The notes: generated by a model not told the origin, from the sequence alone. DNA of 64,000 nucleotides from Enterococcus haemoperoxidus ATCC BAA-382 (GCF_000407165.1 NZ_KE136479.1:1623464-1687463), one strand, 5' to 3'. Counted from the stretch's first letter, positions 34,856 to 44,636 are shown. Program-made: numbers and translations.

Positions 34856-36133
34856 TTAACGAGTCGTCCAACCTGTTTTAAAAATCGTTAATAAAGAATA
34901 ACATCGAATTCCGAGTAATAAAACGGAATAAACAAATGAATAGACAAACGTCATTAAATACGTTTTTAAATCTCGCTTTGTATAAAAAATATTTGATAAG
35001 TAACTAACCAAGATGAAATACACAGCTGCTATAAAGGTTACTCCAACGCCCATACCAAGCTTTTGTTGCCAAAGCAAAGTAATCGTTACAATAAAATTAT
35101 ATAACCATAAATAAGTTTCTAACACTTGCCAAACCATCGATAGAGGGCGAATAAAACAATATCTAAAGGAAAATAAAGTCATTATCAAAGCAGATTTAGT
35201 CCAACGAACTTGCTGTTTAAAAAATTTTTTTAATGAATTCGGCACATCCGTATAACAAACTGCAGTTGATTGATAAACAGTTTTATACCGGCGTTCTAAC
35301 GAAATATCCGTTAATAAGCGATCATCTCCAGCAGAACACGGAATCCCCAAAAAAGTTTCTTTTCTAAAAGTTCTCATATTTCGCTTTACAAAATTAGCTC
35401 GATGCATGCTTAGTGCTCCTGAACAAACAATTACATTGCCGGTTTGAGACTGTGATGCCCTACCGATTTGAAACGAATTGGAATAAATGATATCCTGCAG
35501 TCTAGTCCAAAAATTATCGGTTAGATTACGAACTTCTATTTTTCCGACAACAGATCCTACCTTAGAATTGCTGAATGGACGAACCATTTCCTCTAACGTA
35601 TTTTCAGTAATCTCTCCATCAGAATCAACTAGAAGAAATAAATCCCCAGTTGCTTGAATAAAGCCGACTTCCTGCGCTTTCTTTTTCCCACTATTCTTAT
35701 CTAAACGTAAACTAGTCAATGTTACATTCTTATTAACACGATGCACTCCAGTCAGCTCATCTATTTTTAGATTTTTAACTGCTAGAAAAGCTTCATCACT
35801 ATCACTACCATCATCAATAAAAATGATTTCATGAATTGGATAGGTCTGTTTTAATAAAGTCATAACTGCTTTTACAACAGATTTTTTATCTTCATTAAAA
35901 CTGGGAATAATAACTGAAACTTTATAGTTTCTAACATCTTTTATACAGGGGGTATACATCAAAGCTAAACTTAATTTTGTAACTAAATAAACGAAATTGA
36001 CAGAATATAGGATCATTATTAAATAATACTCATTGCTTGATGTATACTTTCTCAATAAATAGATCAAAGATAGAAAAAATAAAAACAACGAGATGTAAAC
36101 AATTTTTTCTCCATAAATTTTTAATCTAATCAT
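34856..36133 (-). CDS. processive family 2 polysaccharide synthase, hyaluronan-synthase-like
   Basis: The 425-residue integral membrane glycosyltransferase has two N-terminal helices, a GT-A catalytic domain and four or more C-terminal helices. Catalytic motifs are IIFIDDGSDSDEAF near residue 105, LVDSDGEITE near 170, GIPCSAGDDRLLTD near 263 and the processivity motif QQVRWTKS near 305, the same set as in HasA, NodC and chitin synthases. It would polymerise a sugar from UDP donors and extrude it. The partner dehydrogenase gene lies 2 bp upstream with translational coupling. Because that dehydrogenase resembles UDP-HexNAc enzymes, the polymer need not be hyaluronan. Confidence 0.85.
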   Translation of the reverse strand: MIRLKIYGEKIVYISLFLFFLSLIYLLRKYTSSNEYYLIMILYSVNFVYLVTKLSLALMYTPCIKDVRNYKVSVIIPSFNEDKKSVVKAVMTLLKQTYPIHEIIFIDDGSDSDEAFLAVKNLKIDELTGVHRVNKNVTLTSLRLDKNSGKKKAQEVGFIQATGDLFLLVDSDGEITENTLEEMVRPFSNSKVGSVVGKIEVRNLTDNFWTRLQDIIYSNSFQIGRASQSQTGNVIVCSGALSMHRANFVKRNMRTFRKETFLGIPCSAGDDRLLTDISLERRYKTVYQSTAVCYTDVPNSLKKFFKQQVRWTKSALIMTLFSFRYCFIRPLSMVWQVLETYLWLYNFIVTITLLWQQKLGMGVGVTFIAAVYFILVSYLSNIFYTKRDLKTYLMTFVYSFVYSVLLLGIRCYSLLTIFKTGWTTR

Positions 36134-36135
36134 CT

Positions 36136-37368
36136 CTAAACCAATGTCAAATCATAGAACAACTGACTATTATCAATAATATTTTCTTTATTCTTTTCGT
36201 AAAGCTCATGGTCAACCGCATAAATGACCATATCAAATTTTTTCAATTGACAATAATCCCCCTCTAGACTAGTTATACTTTCAACTGGAGAATTAGTATT
36301 TGATAAAATAATATCATCATAGGCAACAACTGTCACATTCATTTCTTCTAATTCTTTAATCAATGTAATAACCGACGACATTCTAGTATCTGCAACGTTT
36401 TTCTTATATGTTACTCCTAAAATCGCAACATTCATTTCATCAAGATTTTTGTCACTTTTTTTATTTGCGTAAGTAATAATTTTCTCTAGATAATAATCTA
36501 ACATCGAATCATTAATTTTTCCTGCCGTCTGAATCAACGGTGTTTCTATTCCTCGTGATTCCATCAACCATGTCAGGTAATAAGGATCTACAGGAATACA
36601 GTGTCCACCAATACCTAAATTTGGTGTGAATTTCATAAATCCAAAAGGTTTTGTTGCAGCTGCTTCCAATACTTCTCCTACTTCGATGTCTAAATTATCC
36701 GAAATTTTTTGAAGTTCATCTGCTAAAGCAATATTGACCAAACGGAATGTATTTTCATATATTTTAGCTAATTCGGCTGTTTTCAAATTAGGTACAGTGG
36801 ACACATGGCTTCCAAAAAATTCTTCAACCTTTGATAAACATTTGTCCGTGTGTCCTGCAACGATTCTTGGGATTTTTGCACTAAGAGATTGTGTATTGCC
36901 TGGATCGATTCTTTCCGGGGAGTAAGCGATGAAAAGATCGGTTCCGATATGATAACCAAGCTTGGAAAACTCAGCTACGAGGTATTCTTCTGTCGTTCCG
37001 GGATAGGTTGTACTTTCTAAAACAATTAATGAACCTGTTTTTACTTTATTTTTAATTAAATCAACTGCTGATTTGATATAACTTAAATCAGGCGTTTTAT
37101 ATTTATCGATTGGCGTTGGCACATCAATAATATAGACATCTTTATCTTTGATGCGTTGCGCATCACAAGTAAATTCGGCGCCTCTTTCTTTGATCATTCG
37201 CACTGTTTCGTCTAATACTGTATCAAGATGACTAATCCCTTTATTCAGCATATCAACTTTTTCTTCGTCAATATCAAATCCAATTACTTTATGGCCATTC
37301 TTCACATGATTTATGACACTTGGCAGACCAACATATCCTAAACCAATTACCACTACTTCTTTTTTCAT
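36136..37368 (-). CDS. UDP-sugar 6-dehydrogenase, WbpA/UDP-HexNAc type
   Basis: An enzyme of about 410 residues making a UDP-uronic acid by two NAD-dependent oxidations. It has the N-terminal Rossmann motif VIGLGYVGLPSV, DVPTPID near residue 86, ESTTYPGTTEEYL near 117, YSPERIDPGN near 148 and the catalytic cysteine in LGIGGHCIPVDPYYLTW near 255. The last motif and SPERIDPGN are typical of UDP-N-acetylhexosamine dehydrogenases (WbpA, TviB) rather than the GGYCLPKD of HasB/Ugd. ATG 37368 is chosen because GGAGAG lies just upstream. It is the first gene of the two-gene locus. Confidence 0.87.
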   Translation of the reverse strand: MKKEVVVIGLGYVGLPSVINHVKNGHKVIGFDIDEEKVDMLNKGISHLDTVLDETVRMIKERGAEFTCDAQRIKDKDVYIIDVPTPIDKYKTPDLSYIKSAVDLIKNKVKTGSLIVLESTTYPGTTEEYLVAEFSKLGYHIGTDLFIAYSPERIDPGNTQSLSAKIPRIVAGHTDKCLSKVEEFFGSHVSTVPNLKTAELAKIYENTFRLVNIALADELQKISDNLDIEVGEVLEAAATKPFGFMKFTPNLGIGGHCIPVDPYYLTWLMESRGIETPLIQTAGKINDSMLDYYLEKIITYANKKSDKNLDEMNVAILGVTYKKNVADTRMSSVITLIKELEEMNVTVVAYDDIILSNTNSPVESITSLEGDYCQLKKFDMVIYAVDHELYEKNKENIIDNSQLFYDLTLV

Positions 37369-37524
37369 TATACTCTCCACCATCTTTTATTTTTTACAAT
37401 CCTTTTGTTTCCAAAAGATAACACAAATCTGGCAGAATTGTCTATATTTTTTTAAATATTATCGTTATTTTAAATTATACATATAAATGTCTGCCTTTCC
37501 ATTCCAAATTTTGTTTTAAAGTAA

Positions 37525-37566
37525 ATAAAACACGCCAAAACAATGTTTATAGCGTGTTTTTTATTT
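37525..37566. terminator. terminator after coaE
   Basis: AAAACACGCC and GCGTGTTTT pair around a 15-base loop, with T-rich sequence on both strands. It ends the polA-mutM-coaE string on the minus strand. Confidence 0.8.
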
Positions 37567-37610
37567 ATCATCTTCATTATATATACATTATCACTAAATA
37601 ACGAAAACAA

Positions 37611-38219
37611 CTAATCTGTTATATTATCAATATTTTTTTCTAATACCCATTTTTTCACTATTTTTTCTGTCTCTTGTATACTTTTTTCATTATCGAATAC
37701 GATATCTGCCTTTTGTTTTTTCTTCTCAATAGACATTTGACTATCGATTCGTTGTTGGGCTTCGTTTATTGTTAAATGATCTCGTTTCATTAAACGAGCT
37801 AGTTGCACTTCCTCTGGAACATAAACTACTGCTACTTTGTCCATAAACTTATCATAGCCTCCTTCATATAACAAAGGAATATCAACAATAACCAAAGGTG
37901 CTTGATTTTTTTTGTCGGCAATTTGAGTTAAAATTGCTTCTTTTAAAAAAGGAGAGAGCACTTTATTTAGTTTTTTTCTTTTTTCTTCATCCGAAAAAAT
38001 AATTTCGCCTAATTTTTTGCGATCTAACGAACCTTCGACAGTTACTATTTCTGATCCGAAGGCGTTTACTACTTGCTCTAATCCAGGAGTTCCTACTTCT
38101 ACAATTTCCCGAGCAATCACATCCGCATCGATAATTGGAAAATTCATACTTTTAAATATAGAAACAACTGTACTTTTCCCCGTGGCAATACCACCAGTCA
38201 AGCCTAATATCATGCCCAT
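37611..38219 (-). CDS. coaE: dephospho-CoA kinase
   Basis: Catalyses the last step of coenzyme A synthesis. The P-loop is GLTGGIATGKST at the N-terminus. DADVIAREIV near residue 32, VVDIPLLYEGGYDKFMDKV near 108 and the lid region RLMKRDHLTINEAQQRIDSQM near 138 follow. About 202 residues, normal for the family. ATG 38219 has GAGG nine bases upstream and lies 3 bases past the mutM stop; ATG 38213 and TTG 38222 are alternatives. The mutM-coaE order is common in Firmicutes. Confidence 0.95.
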   Translation of the reverse strand: MGMILGLTGGIATGKSTVVSIFKSMNFPIIDADVIAREIVEVGTPGLEQVVNAFGSEIVTVEGSLDRKKLGEIIFSDEEKRKKLNKVLSPFLKEAILTQIADKKNQAPLVIVDIPLLYEGGYDKFMDKVAVVYVPEEVQLARLMKRDHLTINEAQQRIDSQMSIEKKKQKADIVFDNEKSIQETEKIVKKWVLEKNIDNITD

Positions 38220-38222
38220 CAA

Positions 38223-39059
38223 TCAATTCCTCGCTTTCAAGGTTTGACACTTTGGACAAAAATGCGTACCTCGTTGTGCAACTTTGATTTTTTTGATTGG
38301 CATTGTACATCGTGGACAAGGTTTATCCGTCTGACCATAGACATTTAATGAAATTTGAAATGTTCCAGCTTCTCCCAAAGCATTTAAGTAACTGCGAATC
38401 GTAGTTCCACCAGCTTCCACTGCACGACCGAGAACATCAATGATCGCATAATACAATCGTTCAACTTCCTTAGGTTTTAAAGTGTCTGCTGGTTGTTCAG
38501 GATGAATCATCGCTTCCCATAATGCTTCATCCACATAAATATTGCCTAAACCTGTCACTAAACGCTGATCCAATAACAACGGTTTAATTGCTTTGTGATG
38601 CTTCTTCAAACCGACACGAAATTCTGCTAGCTTAAATTCAGTAGGAATCGGTTCGGGACCTAATGATAAAATCCCTTTGTAATTTCTCCCTTGATTCTTA
38701 GGTACTAAAACCATACGGCCAAACTTTCGAACATCAAGATAGCGTAATTCAGTCCCGTCAGTAAAGGTAAAAATTACATGGGTGTGTTTGGTCCGCTCAT
38801 CTTCTGGATCATGAGTTTCGTATTTTCCTTCCATTCTTAGATGAGAAATCATATCGTAATTCGTTAATTTGAAAATCAAAAATTTCCCTCGGCGATCCAT
38901 TTGTTCAATTGTTTGACCGATCAACTGCTGAGCAAATAATTCAGATTCTGGTGATTCAATAATTCTTGGCCATAAAATGGTAACTTCTTTAATCGTCTTT
39001 CCGACAACTAACTTTTCTAAGCCTTTTCTGACTGTTTCAACTTCTGGTAATTCAGGCAA
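38223..39059 (-). CDS. mutM: formamidopyrimidine-DNA glycosylase
   Basis: Excises 8-oxoguanine and ring-opened purines with AP-lyase activity. The mature N-terminus PELPEVETVRKGLEKL contains the catalytic proline and glutamate. The lysine loop is KFLIFKLTNYDMISHLRMEGKYE near residue 60, the helix-two-turn-helix GLGNIYVDEALW near 172, and the zinc finger CPRCTMPIKKIKVAQRGTHF with CPKC at the C-terminus. 278 residues. It follows polA after a 97-bp gap that contains a terminator-like hairpin. Confidence 0.96.
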   Translation of the reverse strand: MPELPEVETVRKGLEKLVVGKTIKEVTILWPRIIESPESELFAQQLIGQTIEQMDRRGKFLIFKLTNYDMISHLRMEGKYETHDPEDERTKHTHVIFTFTDGTELRYLDVRKFGRMVLVPKNQGRNYKGILSLGPEPIPTEFKLAEFRVGLKKHHKAIKPLLLDQRLVTGLGNIYVDEALWEAMIHPEQPADTLKPKEVERLYYAIIDVLGRAVEAGGTTIRSYLNALGEAGTFQISLNVYGQTDKPCPRCTMPIKKIKVAQRGTHFCPKCQTLKARN

Positions 39060-39071
39060 CGTTTATCTCTC

Positions 39072-39142
39072 CTTAGAAAAAAAGACCGAAACGAACGAAT
39101 CAAAGTTTTTTTAACTTTTTCGTTTAGCCAGTCTTTTCTTCG
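39072..39142 (-). terminator. intercistronic terminator between polA and mutM
   Basis: On the minus strand AAAGACTG...AAACGAA...AGTT and AACT...TTCGTT...CGGTCTTTTTTT form a long interrupted stem with a T tract. Partial read-through into mutM is likely. Confidence 0.75.
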
Positions 39143-39156
39143 ATTATTTTAGTTCA

Positions 39157-41802
39157 TTATTTTGCTTCGTACCATGTTTTTCCCCAACTGCTGTCAGTCA
39201 ACAACGGTACATGTAGGGCAACAGCTGTTTCCATCACATCTTTAACTAATGCATTCAATTTTTCTAATTCACTTTCAGGCACTTCAAAGACAAGTTCATC
39301 ATGAACTTGAAGTAACATTGTCGCCTGCATATTTTCTTCTTTTAATCGTTCTTGCATATTGATCATCGCAATTTTCAAAATATCAGCAGCACTTCCTTGG
39401 ATCGGCGTATTGATTGCCGTACGTTCTGCAAAAGAACGTAAATTGAAATTACGTGAATTGATATCAGGCAAATAGCGTCGGCGGTTATATAGTGTTTCGA
39501 CAAACCCTTTATCTTTCGCATCACGAACAATATCTTCCATATATTTTTTAACACCTGGATATTTTTCAAAATAAGTATCGATATATTCTTGCGCTTGCTT
39601 TCTTGTGATGCCAAGATTCTGAGACAAACCATAATCACTGATACCATAAACAATTCCAAAGTTTACTGCTTTTGCTTGTCGACGCATGTTCGGCGTCACA
39701 TCTTCCGGTTTTTCGATACCAAAGACACGCATTGCTGTACTTGAATGAATATCCTGACCTTCAATGAAAGCCTCTTTCAAATGCTGGTCATCTGAAATAT
39801 GAGCTAAAACACGTAATTCAATTTGTGAGTAATCAGACGAAAAAATTAACCAGTCTTTCTCTCTTGGTACAAAGGCTTCACGGATTTTACGTCCTTCTTC
39901 TAAACGAATCGGAATATTTTGCAAGTTAGGATCAACTGAGCTTAGACGACCTGTTTGAGTCAAGGTTTGAACGTAACGTGTGTGAATTTTATCATCTGGT
40001 TGGATTACTTTTAATAATCCTTCAACATAGGTTGACTGGATTTTTGCAATTTGACGATAAACTAAAATATCTTCAACGATCGGTGCTTGTTCTTTCAATT
40101 GTTCTAATACATCAACAGCAGTTGAATAACCTGTTTTTGTTTTTTTAATTACTGGCAGACCCATTTTTTCAAATAAAATCACCCCTAATTGTTTTGGTGA
40201 ATTTAAGTTGAACTCTTCGCCTGCTTCTGCATAAATTTTTTGTTCAATTTCATGTAACCGATTTGAAAATTCAATGCGCATTTCTTTTAATCGATTTGCA
40301 TCTACACGAATTCCTGTAATTTCCATGTCACCTAAAATTTTTGAAAGAGGTAATTCCATTTTATAAAACAAATCAGCTTGATTTTTTTCAACTAATTCAG
40401 CATCTAGCTTTTCAGATAAAAAATGAATTGCGTTAACTTTTCGAGCGAGATGGCTAAAGAAAGCTTCATCGTCTTCCGGTAAGCCTTTTTTCGCACCTTT
40501 TCCATAAACTGATTCATCAGAATGGATATCGGTGTAACCATAATGTTGTGCCACACCTTCAATATCCGCACTATTATCATTAGTATCTAATAGATAGGCA
40601 GCTAACAATACATCAAACTTAATTCCTTGAGGTTTACCAACATAACGATTTAGTGCAACATATGTGCGTTTGGCATCATATACCGTTTTTTTGTATTTAT
40701 CTGACAATAGCCAATCAACAAAAGGTTTACTTTCAAATAGTTCTAAGCTATTCGTCGTATACACTTTATTCCTCGTTCCCCACGCAACGCCAACAATAGG
40801 TGAAATATGGTAATTATCTTCTAACATCTCAACATACAATGCCATATCGTCAGTAAACATCTCTTCAGTGAATGTATCCACCACATCAAAATGGACATCG
40901 TCTAACTCAATTGCTTCTTCTTCAACATTTAATTTGCTCAGCATTTGTTTGAATTCCATTTCTTTGTAAAACGGAATTAATTTATCCAAGTCTTTTCCTT
41001 CATATTTCAATTCATCGATATTGATCTCGACTGGAGAATCTACATTGATCGTTGCTAAGCGTTTGGACATAAAGGCTTGTTCTTTATCATTGATCAGATT
41101 CTCTTTCATTTTACTTTGTTTCAAGCTATCAATGTTTTCATAAACACCTTCGACTGAACCAAACTCTTTCAATAGTTTAATTGCAGTTTTCTCACCTATT
41201 TTAGTCACACCAGGGATATTATCAGAAGTATCTCCAGCTAAACCTTTCATATCAATGATTTGATTTGGTGTTAACCCATCGTATTTTTCGGCTACATGTT
41301 CCGGCGTATACGTTTCTAAATCGCTAACTCCTTTAATCGTAATATCTACTTTTACAGAGTCTGTTGCTAGTTGTGTTAAATCTCGATCTCCAGATAATAC
41401 AACAACATCAAATTCGTCTTTTGGCACTTTAGTAGCCAGAGTTCCGATGATATCATCTGCTTCATAATTATCTAACTCATAATATTTCACACCTAAACCA
41501 GTTAACAATTCACGAATATAAGGCATTTGTTCTTTAAATTCTCCCGGTGTTTTCGAACGGCCTGCTTTATACTCTGGATAAAATTCGGTTCTAAAGGTTG
41601 TTTTTCCTGCATCAAATGCAACTAAAACATGGGTTGGATTTTCTTTTGTCATCACGTTTTCAAACATATTGTTAAACGCATAAACAGCATTTGTATGTAA
41701 CCCATTTTTATTTTTAAAACGTTCTAGGGAATTGTGCAAAGCAAAAAACGCTCGAAATGCTACACTATTTCCATCAACTAATAATAATTTATTTTTTGTC
41801 AT
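39157..41802 (-). CDS. polA: DNA polymerase I
   Basis: About 881 residues: a 5'-3' exonuclease domain (LLLVDGNSVAFRAFFAL at the start, GLAGDTSDNIPGV near 195), a 3'-5' exonuclease-like domain, and a family A polymerase domain (DPNLQNIPIRLEEGRKIREAF, DYSQIELRVLAH, RRQAKAVNFGIVYG, LQVHDELVFEVP). In the proofreading domain the usual Asp-x-Glu reads YVE, so that activity is probably lost, as in Bacillus-type enzymes. ATG 41802 is preferred over the upstream start because GAGGAG lies eight bases before it. It is first in the polA-mutM-coaE string. Confidence 0.96.
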   Translation of the reverse strand: MTKNKLLLVDGNSVAFRAFFALHNSLERFKNKNGLHTNAVYAFNNMFENVMTKENPTHVLVAFDAGKTTFRTEFYPEYKAGRSKTPGEFKEQMPYIRELLTGLGVKYYELDNYEADDIIGTLATKVPKDEFDVVVLSGDRDLTQLATDSVKVDITIKGVSDLETYTPEHVAEKYDGLTPNQIIDMKGLAGDTSDNIPGVTKIGEKTAIKLLKEFGSVEGVYENIDSLKQSKMKENLINDKEQAFMSKRLATINVDSPVEINIDELKYEGKDLDKLIPFYKEMEFKQMLSKLNVEEEAIELDDVHFDVVDTFTEEMFTDDMALYVEMLEDNYHISPIVGVAWGTRNKVYTTNSLELFESKPFVDWLLSDKYKKTVYDAKRTYVALNRYVGKPQGIKFDVLLAAYLLDTNDNSADIEGVAQHYGYTDIHSDESVYGKGAKKGLPEDDEAFFSHLARKVNAIHFLSEKLDAELVEKNQADLFYKMELPLSKILGDMEITGIRVDANRLKEMRIEFSNRLHEIEQKIYAEAGEEFNLNSPKQLGVILFEKMGLPVIKKTKTGYSTAVDVLEQLKEQAPIVEDILVYRQIAKIQSTYVEGLLKVIQPDDKIHTRYVQTLTQTGRLSSVDPNLQNIPIRLEEGRKIREAFVPREKDWLIFSSDYSQIELRVLAHISDDQHLKEAFIEGQDIHSSTAMRVFGIEKPEDVTPNMRRQAKAVNFGIVYGISDYGLSQNLGITRKQAQEYIDTYFEKYPGVKKYMEDIVRDAKDKGFVETLYNRRRYLPDINSRNFNLRSFAERTAINTPIQGSAADILKIAMINMQERLKEENMQATMLLQVHDELVFEVPESELEKLNALVKDVMETAVALHVPLLTDSSWGKTWYEAK

Positions 41803-41841
41803 CTTTTTTCTCCTCATCTTCAGCAAACTGGTTTCCTATCT

Positions 41842-41850
41842 ATTTTAACA
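41842..41850 (-). promoter_or_regulatory. probable extended -10 promoter of polA
   Basis: TGTTAAAAT on the minus strand is an extended -10 box about 40 bases before the polA start codon, with a weak CTGCAA in the -35 position. Confidence 0.4.
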
Positions 41851-41908
41851 AAAATCTGCCAACTTTGCAGTAGGAAGGAACTAAAGTTCGCAAAGCTTAA
41901 TTGAAAAC

Positions 41909-41946
41909 AAAAGAAAACCCGCTCTGCACACTCAGAGCGGGTTCAT
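41909..41946 (-). terminator. strong hairpin between oxidoreductase gene and polA
   Basis: AACCCGCTCTG and CAGAGCGGGTT form an 11-bp GC-rich stem, followed on the minus strand by TTCTTTTGTTTTC. It lies 190 bp beyond the oxidoreductase stop. The intervening 41947-42134 is AT-rich, has no recognised gene, and might hold a short transcript ending here. Confidence 0.75.
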
Positions 41947-42134
41947 AGGAGTTCACACAAATGAAATTGATTTCTTGTTACTAAAGTCTTTCTTCTATGT
42001 CTTTATAGTACAAGAAATTTGTGAATATTATATGAACGAATGATTTCTAAAATGTAACTTTTTTAGCCAAAAACTGCTTATTCTTACAATTTTTTTATGA
42101 AAATCATTTAAGTAACATTTTTTTGATTTACAAG

Positions 42135-43046
42135 TTACGGTAAAATATTCCCAGCAGCACGATAAATTTCATACCATTCTTCTCTGCTTAATACAATATC
42201 AGAAGCTTTCGCAATCTCTTTAATTCGCTCTTTATTCATACTTCCTGCAATAACTTGCATATTAGCAGGATGTCTTAAAATCCATGCAGTAGCTAGTCCT
42301 GTTGAAGTACAATTGTGGCGCTCAGCAATTTTATCCAGAGTTGTATTTAATTCTGAAAATTTTTCATTACCAATAAAAACACCCTCAAAGAATCCGTATT
42401 GATAAGGAGACCACGCTTGGATAGTCATCTCATTTAAACGAGAATAATCTAAAATGCTACCGTCTCTGTCTACACTTGCTTCGTCTGTCATATTTACGTG
42501 AATCCCTTGATCGATCATGCCGGTATGTTTGATACCAAACTGTAATTGATTCGCTAATAATGGTTGTTTTACTGTTTTTTTCAATAGCTCAATTTGCATT
42601 GGTTTTTGATTACTTACACCAAAATATTTAACTTTCCCTTGTGCTTCTAACTGATCAAAAGCAGCTGCCACTTCTTCTGGTTCAACAAGTGTATCTGGTC
42701 GATGAAGTAGTAACGCATCCACATACTCTACGTCTAAACGTTTTAAACTTCCTTCAACAGAAGCAATAATATGCTCTTTAGAAAAATCGAACATGCCCTT
42801 ACGAATCCCACATTTTGTCTGAATGATAATATCTTCTCTTTTAATTTCGGTCTCTTTCAGGGCTTTCCCAAAAATCGTTTCACATTCGCCCCCGCCATAG
42901 ATATCTGCATGATCAAAAAAATCAATGCCCTGTTCATAAGCAGTTTCAATAATTTCTGCCGGATTTTCTGCACCATTCATTCTCATGCACCCAAGAATAA
43001 CGGAAGCAGCTTGTAAATCACTTGTTCCAAATTGAATCTTCTTCAC
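42135..43046 (-). CDS. aldo/keto reductase
   Basis: A TIM-barrel NADPH-dependent oxidoreductase of about 303 residues. The catalytic tetrad region includes FFDHADIYGGGECE (Asp and Tyr near residues 45-50) and IIQTKCGI with the lysine near 76; the histidine is in LLLHRPD near 113. QAWSPYQYGFFEG and VIAGSMNKERIKEIAKAS form the cofactor site. GTG 43046 is the start: a perfect AGGAGG lies seven bases upstream, and the upstream in-frame ATG has none. Related to YdhF-like enzymes; substrate unknown. Confidence 0.9.
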   Translation of the reverse strand: MKKIQFGTSDLQAASVILGCMRMNGAENPAEIIETAYEQGIDFFDHADIYGGGECETIFGKALKETEIKREDIIIQTKCGIRKGMFDFSKEHIIASVEGSLKRLDVEYVDALLLHRPDTLVEPEEVAAAFDQLEAQGKVKYFGVSNQKPMQIELLKKTVKQPLLANQLQFGIKHTGMIDQGIHVNMTDEASVDRDGSILDYSRLNEMTIQAWSPYQYGFFEGVFIGNEKFSELNTTLDKIAERHNCTSTGLATAWILRHPANMQVIAGSMNKERIKEIAKASDIVLSREEWYEIYRAAGNILP

Positions 43047-43106
43047 TGGAAAACCTCCTAAAATTATATTCACAATTATATTTTAACACATAATAGTGAA
43101 AGGGCT

Positions 43107-44585
43107 TCATTTTCTAACTCTTTTTAGTAATTTTTCTATTTGTAATATTGCCTCTTCCGAAAAATTTGGTTCAATAAGTAAGACAGGCTGGGTATATTTT
43201 TGGTTTAAAGCTTGATAAATAACGGTGGTCAAAATAATATCAGCATATGAAATTGATTTTGACGTTCTAGCGTATACAACCACTAGATTAAATTTATTAC
43301 TGAAAAAATTGCTGATTCTTTCTCCTAACTCCGTCTCTTTTTCAAGCGACAAATCAGTCATTAAACATACAAAAATTCTCTTTTCACCATACACTGGTGA
43401 AATAAGTGAGCTTAATATCATAAAATAACGATAATACAATGTATCTTTTGGTATTCGCTGATAAATTGAACTTTTTTCACCCAATTCACATATTCCTTCA
43501 GCAAGTTTTCTCATAAAATCCGGGTAATTTTCTTTCAAGGTTGATCTTGTTTGATTTTTTTCAAAAATAAAGCCTGAAACCAACTCATAATATAAATGAA
43601 ACCCTAAAAATGATACAACACTTGCCTTTGAATGGCTAAACTTGGTATCCCAAAATACTTGCTTCAATTTATTCGTCGCATCTAATGTATTTGAAAAACA
43701 AGTTGTCTTCTTCAAATAATGCTCTTCAATAAGATAAGCCTGCATACTTGAGCCAAAATATGGCAAAAAATGTGCCTGAATAATTAAATAAAGATAAGAT
43801 AACTCTTCAAAATCCCAGTTTATACTCTCTTCATCTCTCTTGATTTTTTTTACAAATTTAGAAAAAATAAAACTATTCTCGATATATTGCTTCCACTCTT
43901 CCTTAATCCATACCTTTTTTCCTTTTTGATAGCGCCATATCGCAATTTGAATGATTCGAAAAAGCGATTCCTTCTGTAAATCATTGATTTGCATCTTAAA
44001 AAAATGAACTAGTTTATTCGTTAACTGTTGGCTCCTTTCTTTTTTTAGTAATAAAAATTTATTTTCTGTTCCTTGATAGACAAACCAGTAAAAATGTAAA
44101 ATAAATGCCCGAATCTGTTCTTCCTCTCCCACAAGTTCATACGTTCCGCGTTTTAAATGAATATCAAATTTTTTTAACCATTCATTGATCTTTTTCACTC
44201 GTCTTCTCATACTTGATTCACTGATCAACAAGTTTTCTGCTAACTTTTTCGCCTGACTATTTTCTTCCTCAATAATTGCTTTTAAAAATGTAATCTCTGG
44301 CAAACCACTTATATACTGAACTAAGAAATAGTCCACATATATGTCATTGTCTCTTTTTAAGTAGAAATAATCCTTTGACCATCTACAAATCGCTAAATGC
44401 TCATCTAATTGATAACGTTTAAATAACCGATTGATTTTCTTTATAGATCTTACTATCGTTTTAGCATTGATACCTAATTCATTTGAAAGTTTCTCTAATG
44501 AACTGTTATTATCTGTTGATTTTAATAAATTAAAAAGCTTGAGCAATTTGCTTGATTCAAAATCAAGAATCTCGTTGTATTCCAT
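43107..44585 (-). CDS. Mga-like transcriptional regulator
   Basis: A protein of about 492 residues. Two N-terminal helix-turn-helix regions are visible: SLEKLSNELGINAKTIVRSI near residue 30 and AKKLAENLLISESSMRRRVKKINEWL near residue 115, as in Mga/AtxA-type regulators. A long central helical part (PRD-like) and a C-terminal EIIB-like segment (IFVCLMTDLSLEKETELGERISNFF) follow. ATG 44585 has GGAGG six bases upstream; upstream in-frame codons do not. Such regulators respond to sugar phosphotransfer and control surface or virulence genes. No target is evident beside it. Confidence 0.82.
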   Translation of the reverse strand: MEYNEILDFESSKLLKLFNLLKSTDNNSSLEKLSNELGINAKTIVRSIKKINRLFKRYQLDEHLAICRWSKDYFYLKRDNDIYVDYFLVQYISGLPEITFLKAIIEEENSQAKKLAENLLISESSMRRRVKKINEWLKKFDIHLKRGTYELVGEEEQIRAFILHFYWFVYQGTENKFLLLKKERSQQLTNKLVHFFKMQINDLQKESLFRIIQIAIWRYQKGKKVWIKEEWKQYIENSFIFSKFVKKIKRDEESINWDFEELSYLYLIIQAHFLPYFGSSMQAYLIEEHYLKKTTCFSNTLDATNKLKQVFWDTKFSHSKASVVSFLGFHLYYELVSGFIFEKNQTRSTLKENYPDFMRKLAEGICELGEKSSIYQRIPKDTLYYRYFMILSSLISPVYGEKRIFVCLMTDLSLEKETELGERISNFFSNKFNLVVVYARTSKSISYADIILTTVIYQALNQKYTQPVLLIEPNFSEEAILQIEKLLKRVRK

Positions 44586-44636
44586 TTCTAGCCTCCACTC
44601 TAAAAAATAAATTTTCTTTATATCGATCGAATACAA

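Noticed and set aside
36136-37368. Dehydrogenase named hasB
   Set aside because: Active-site context GIGGHCIPVDPYYL differs from the GGYCLPKD type of UDP-glucose dehydrogenases, so the symbol was withheld.
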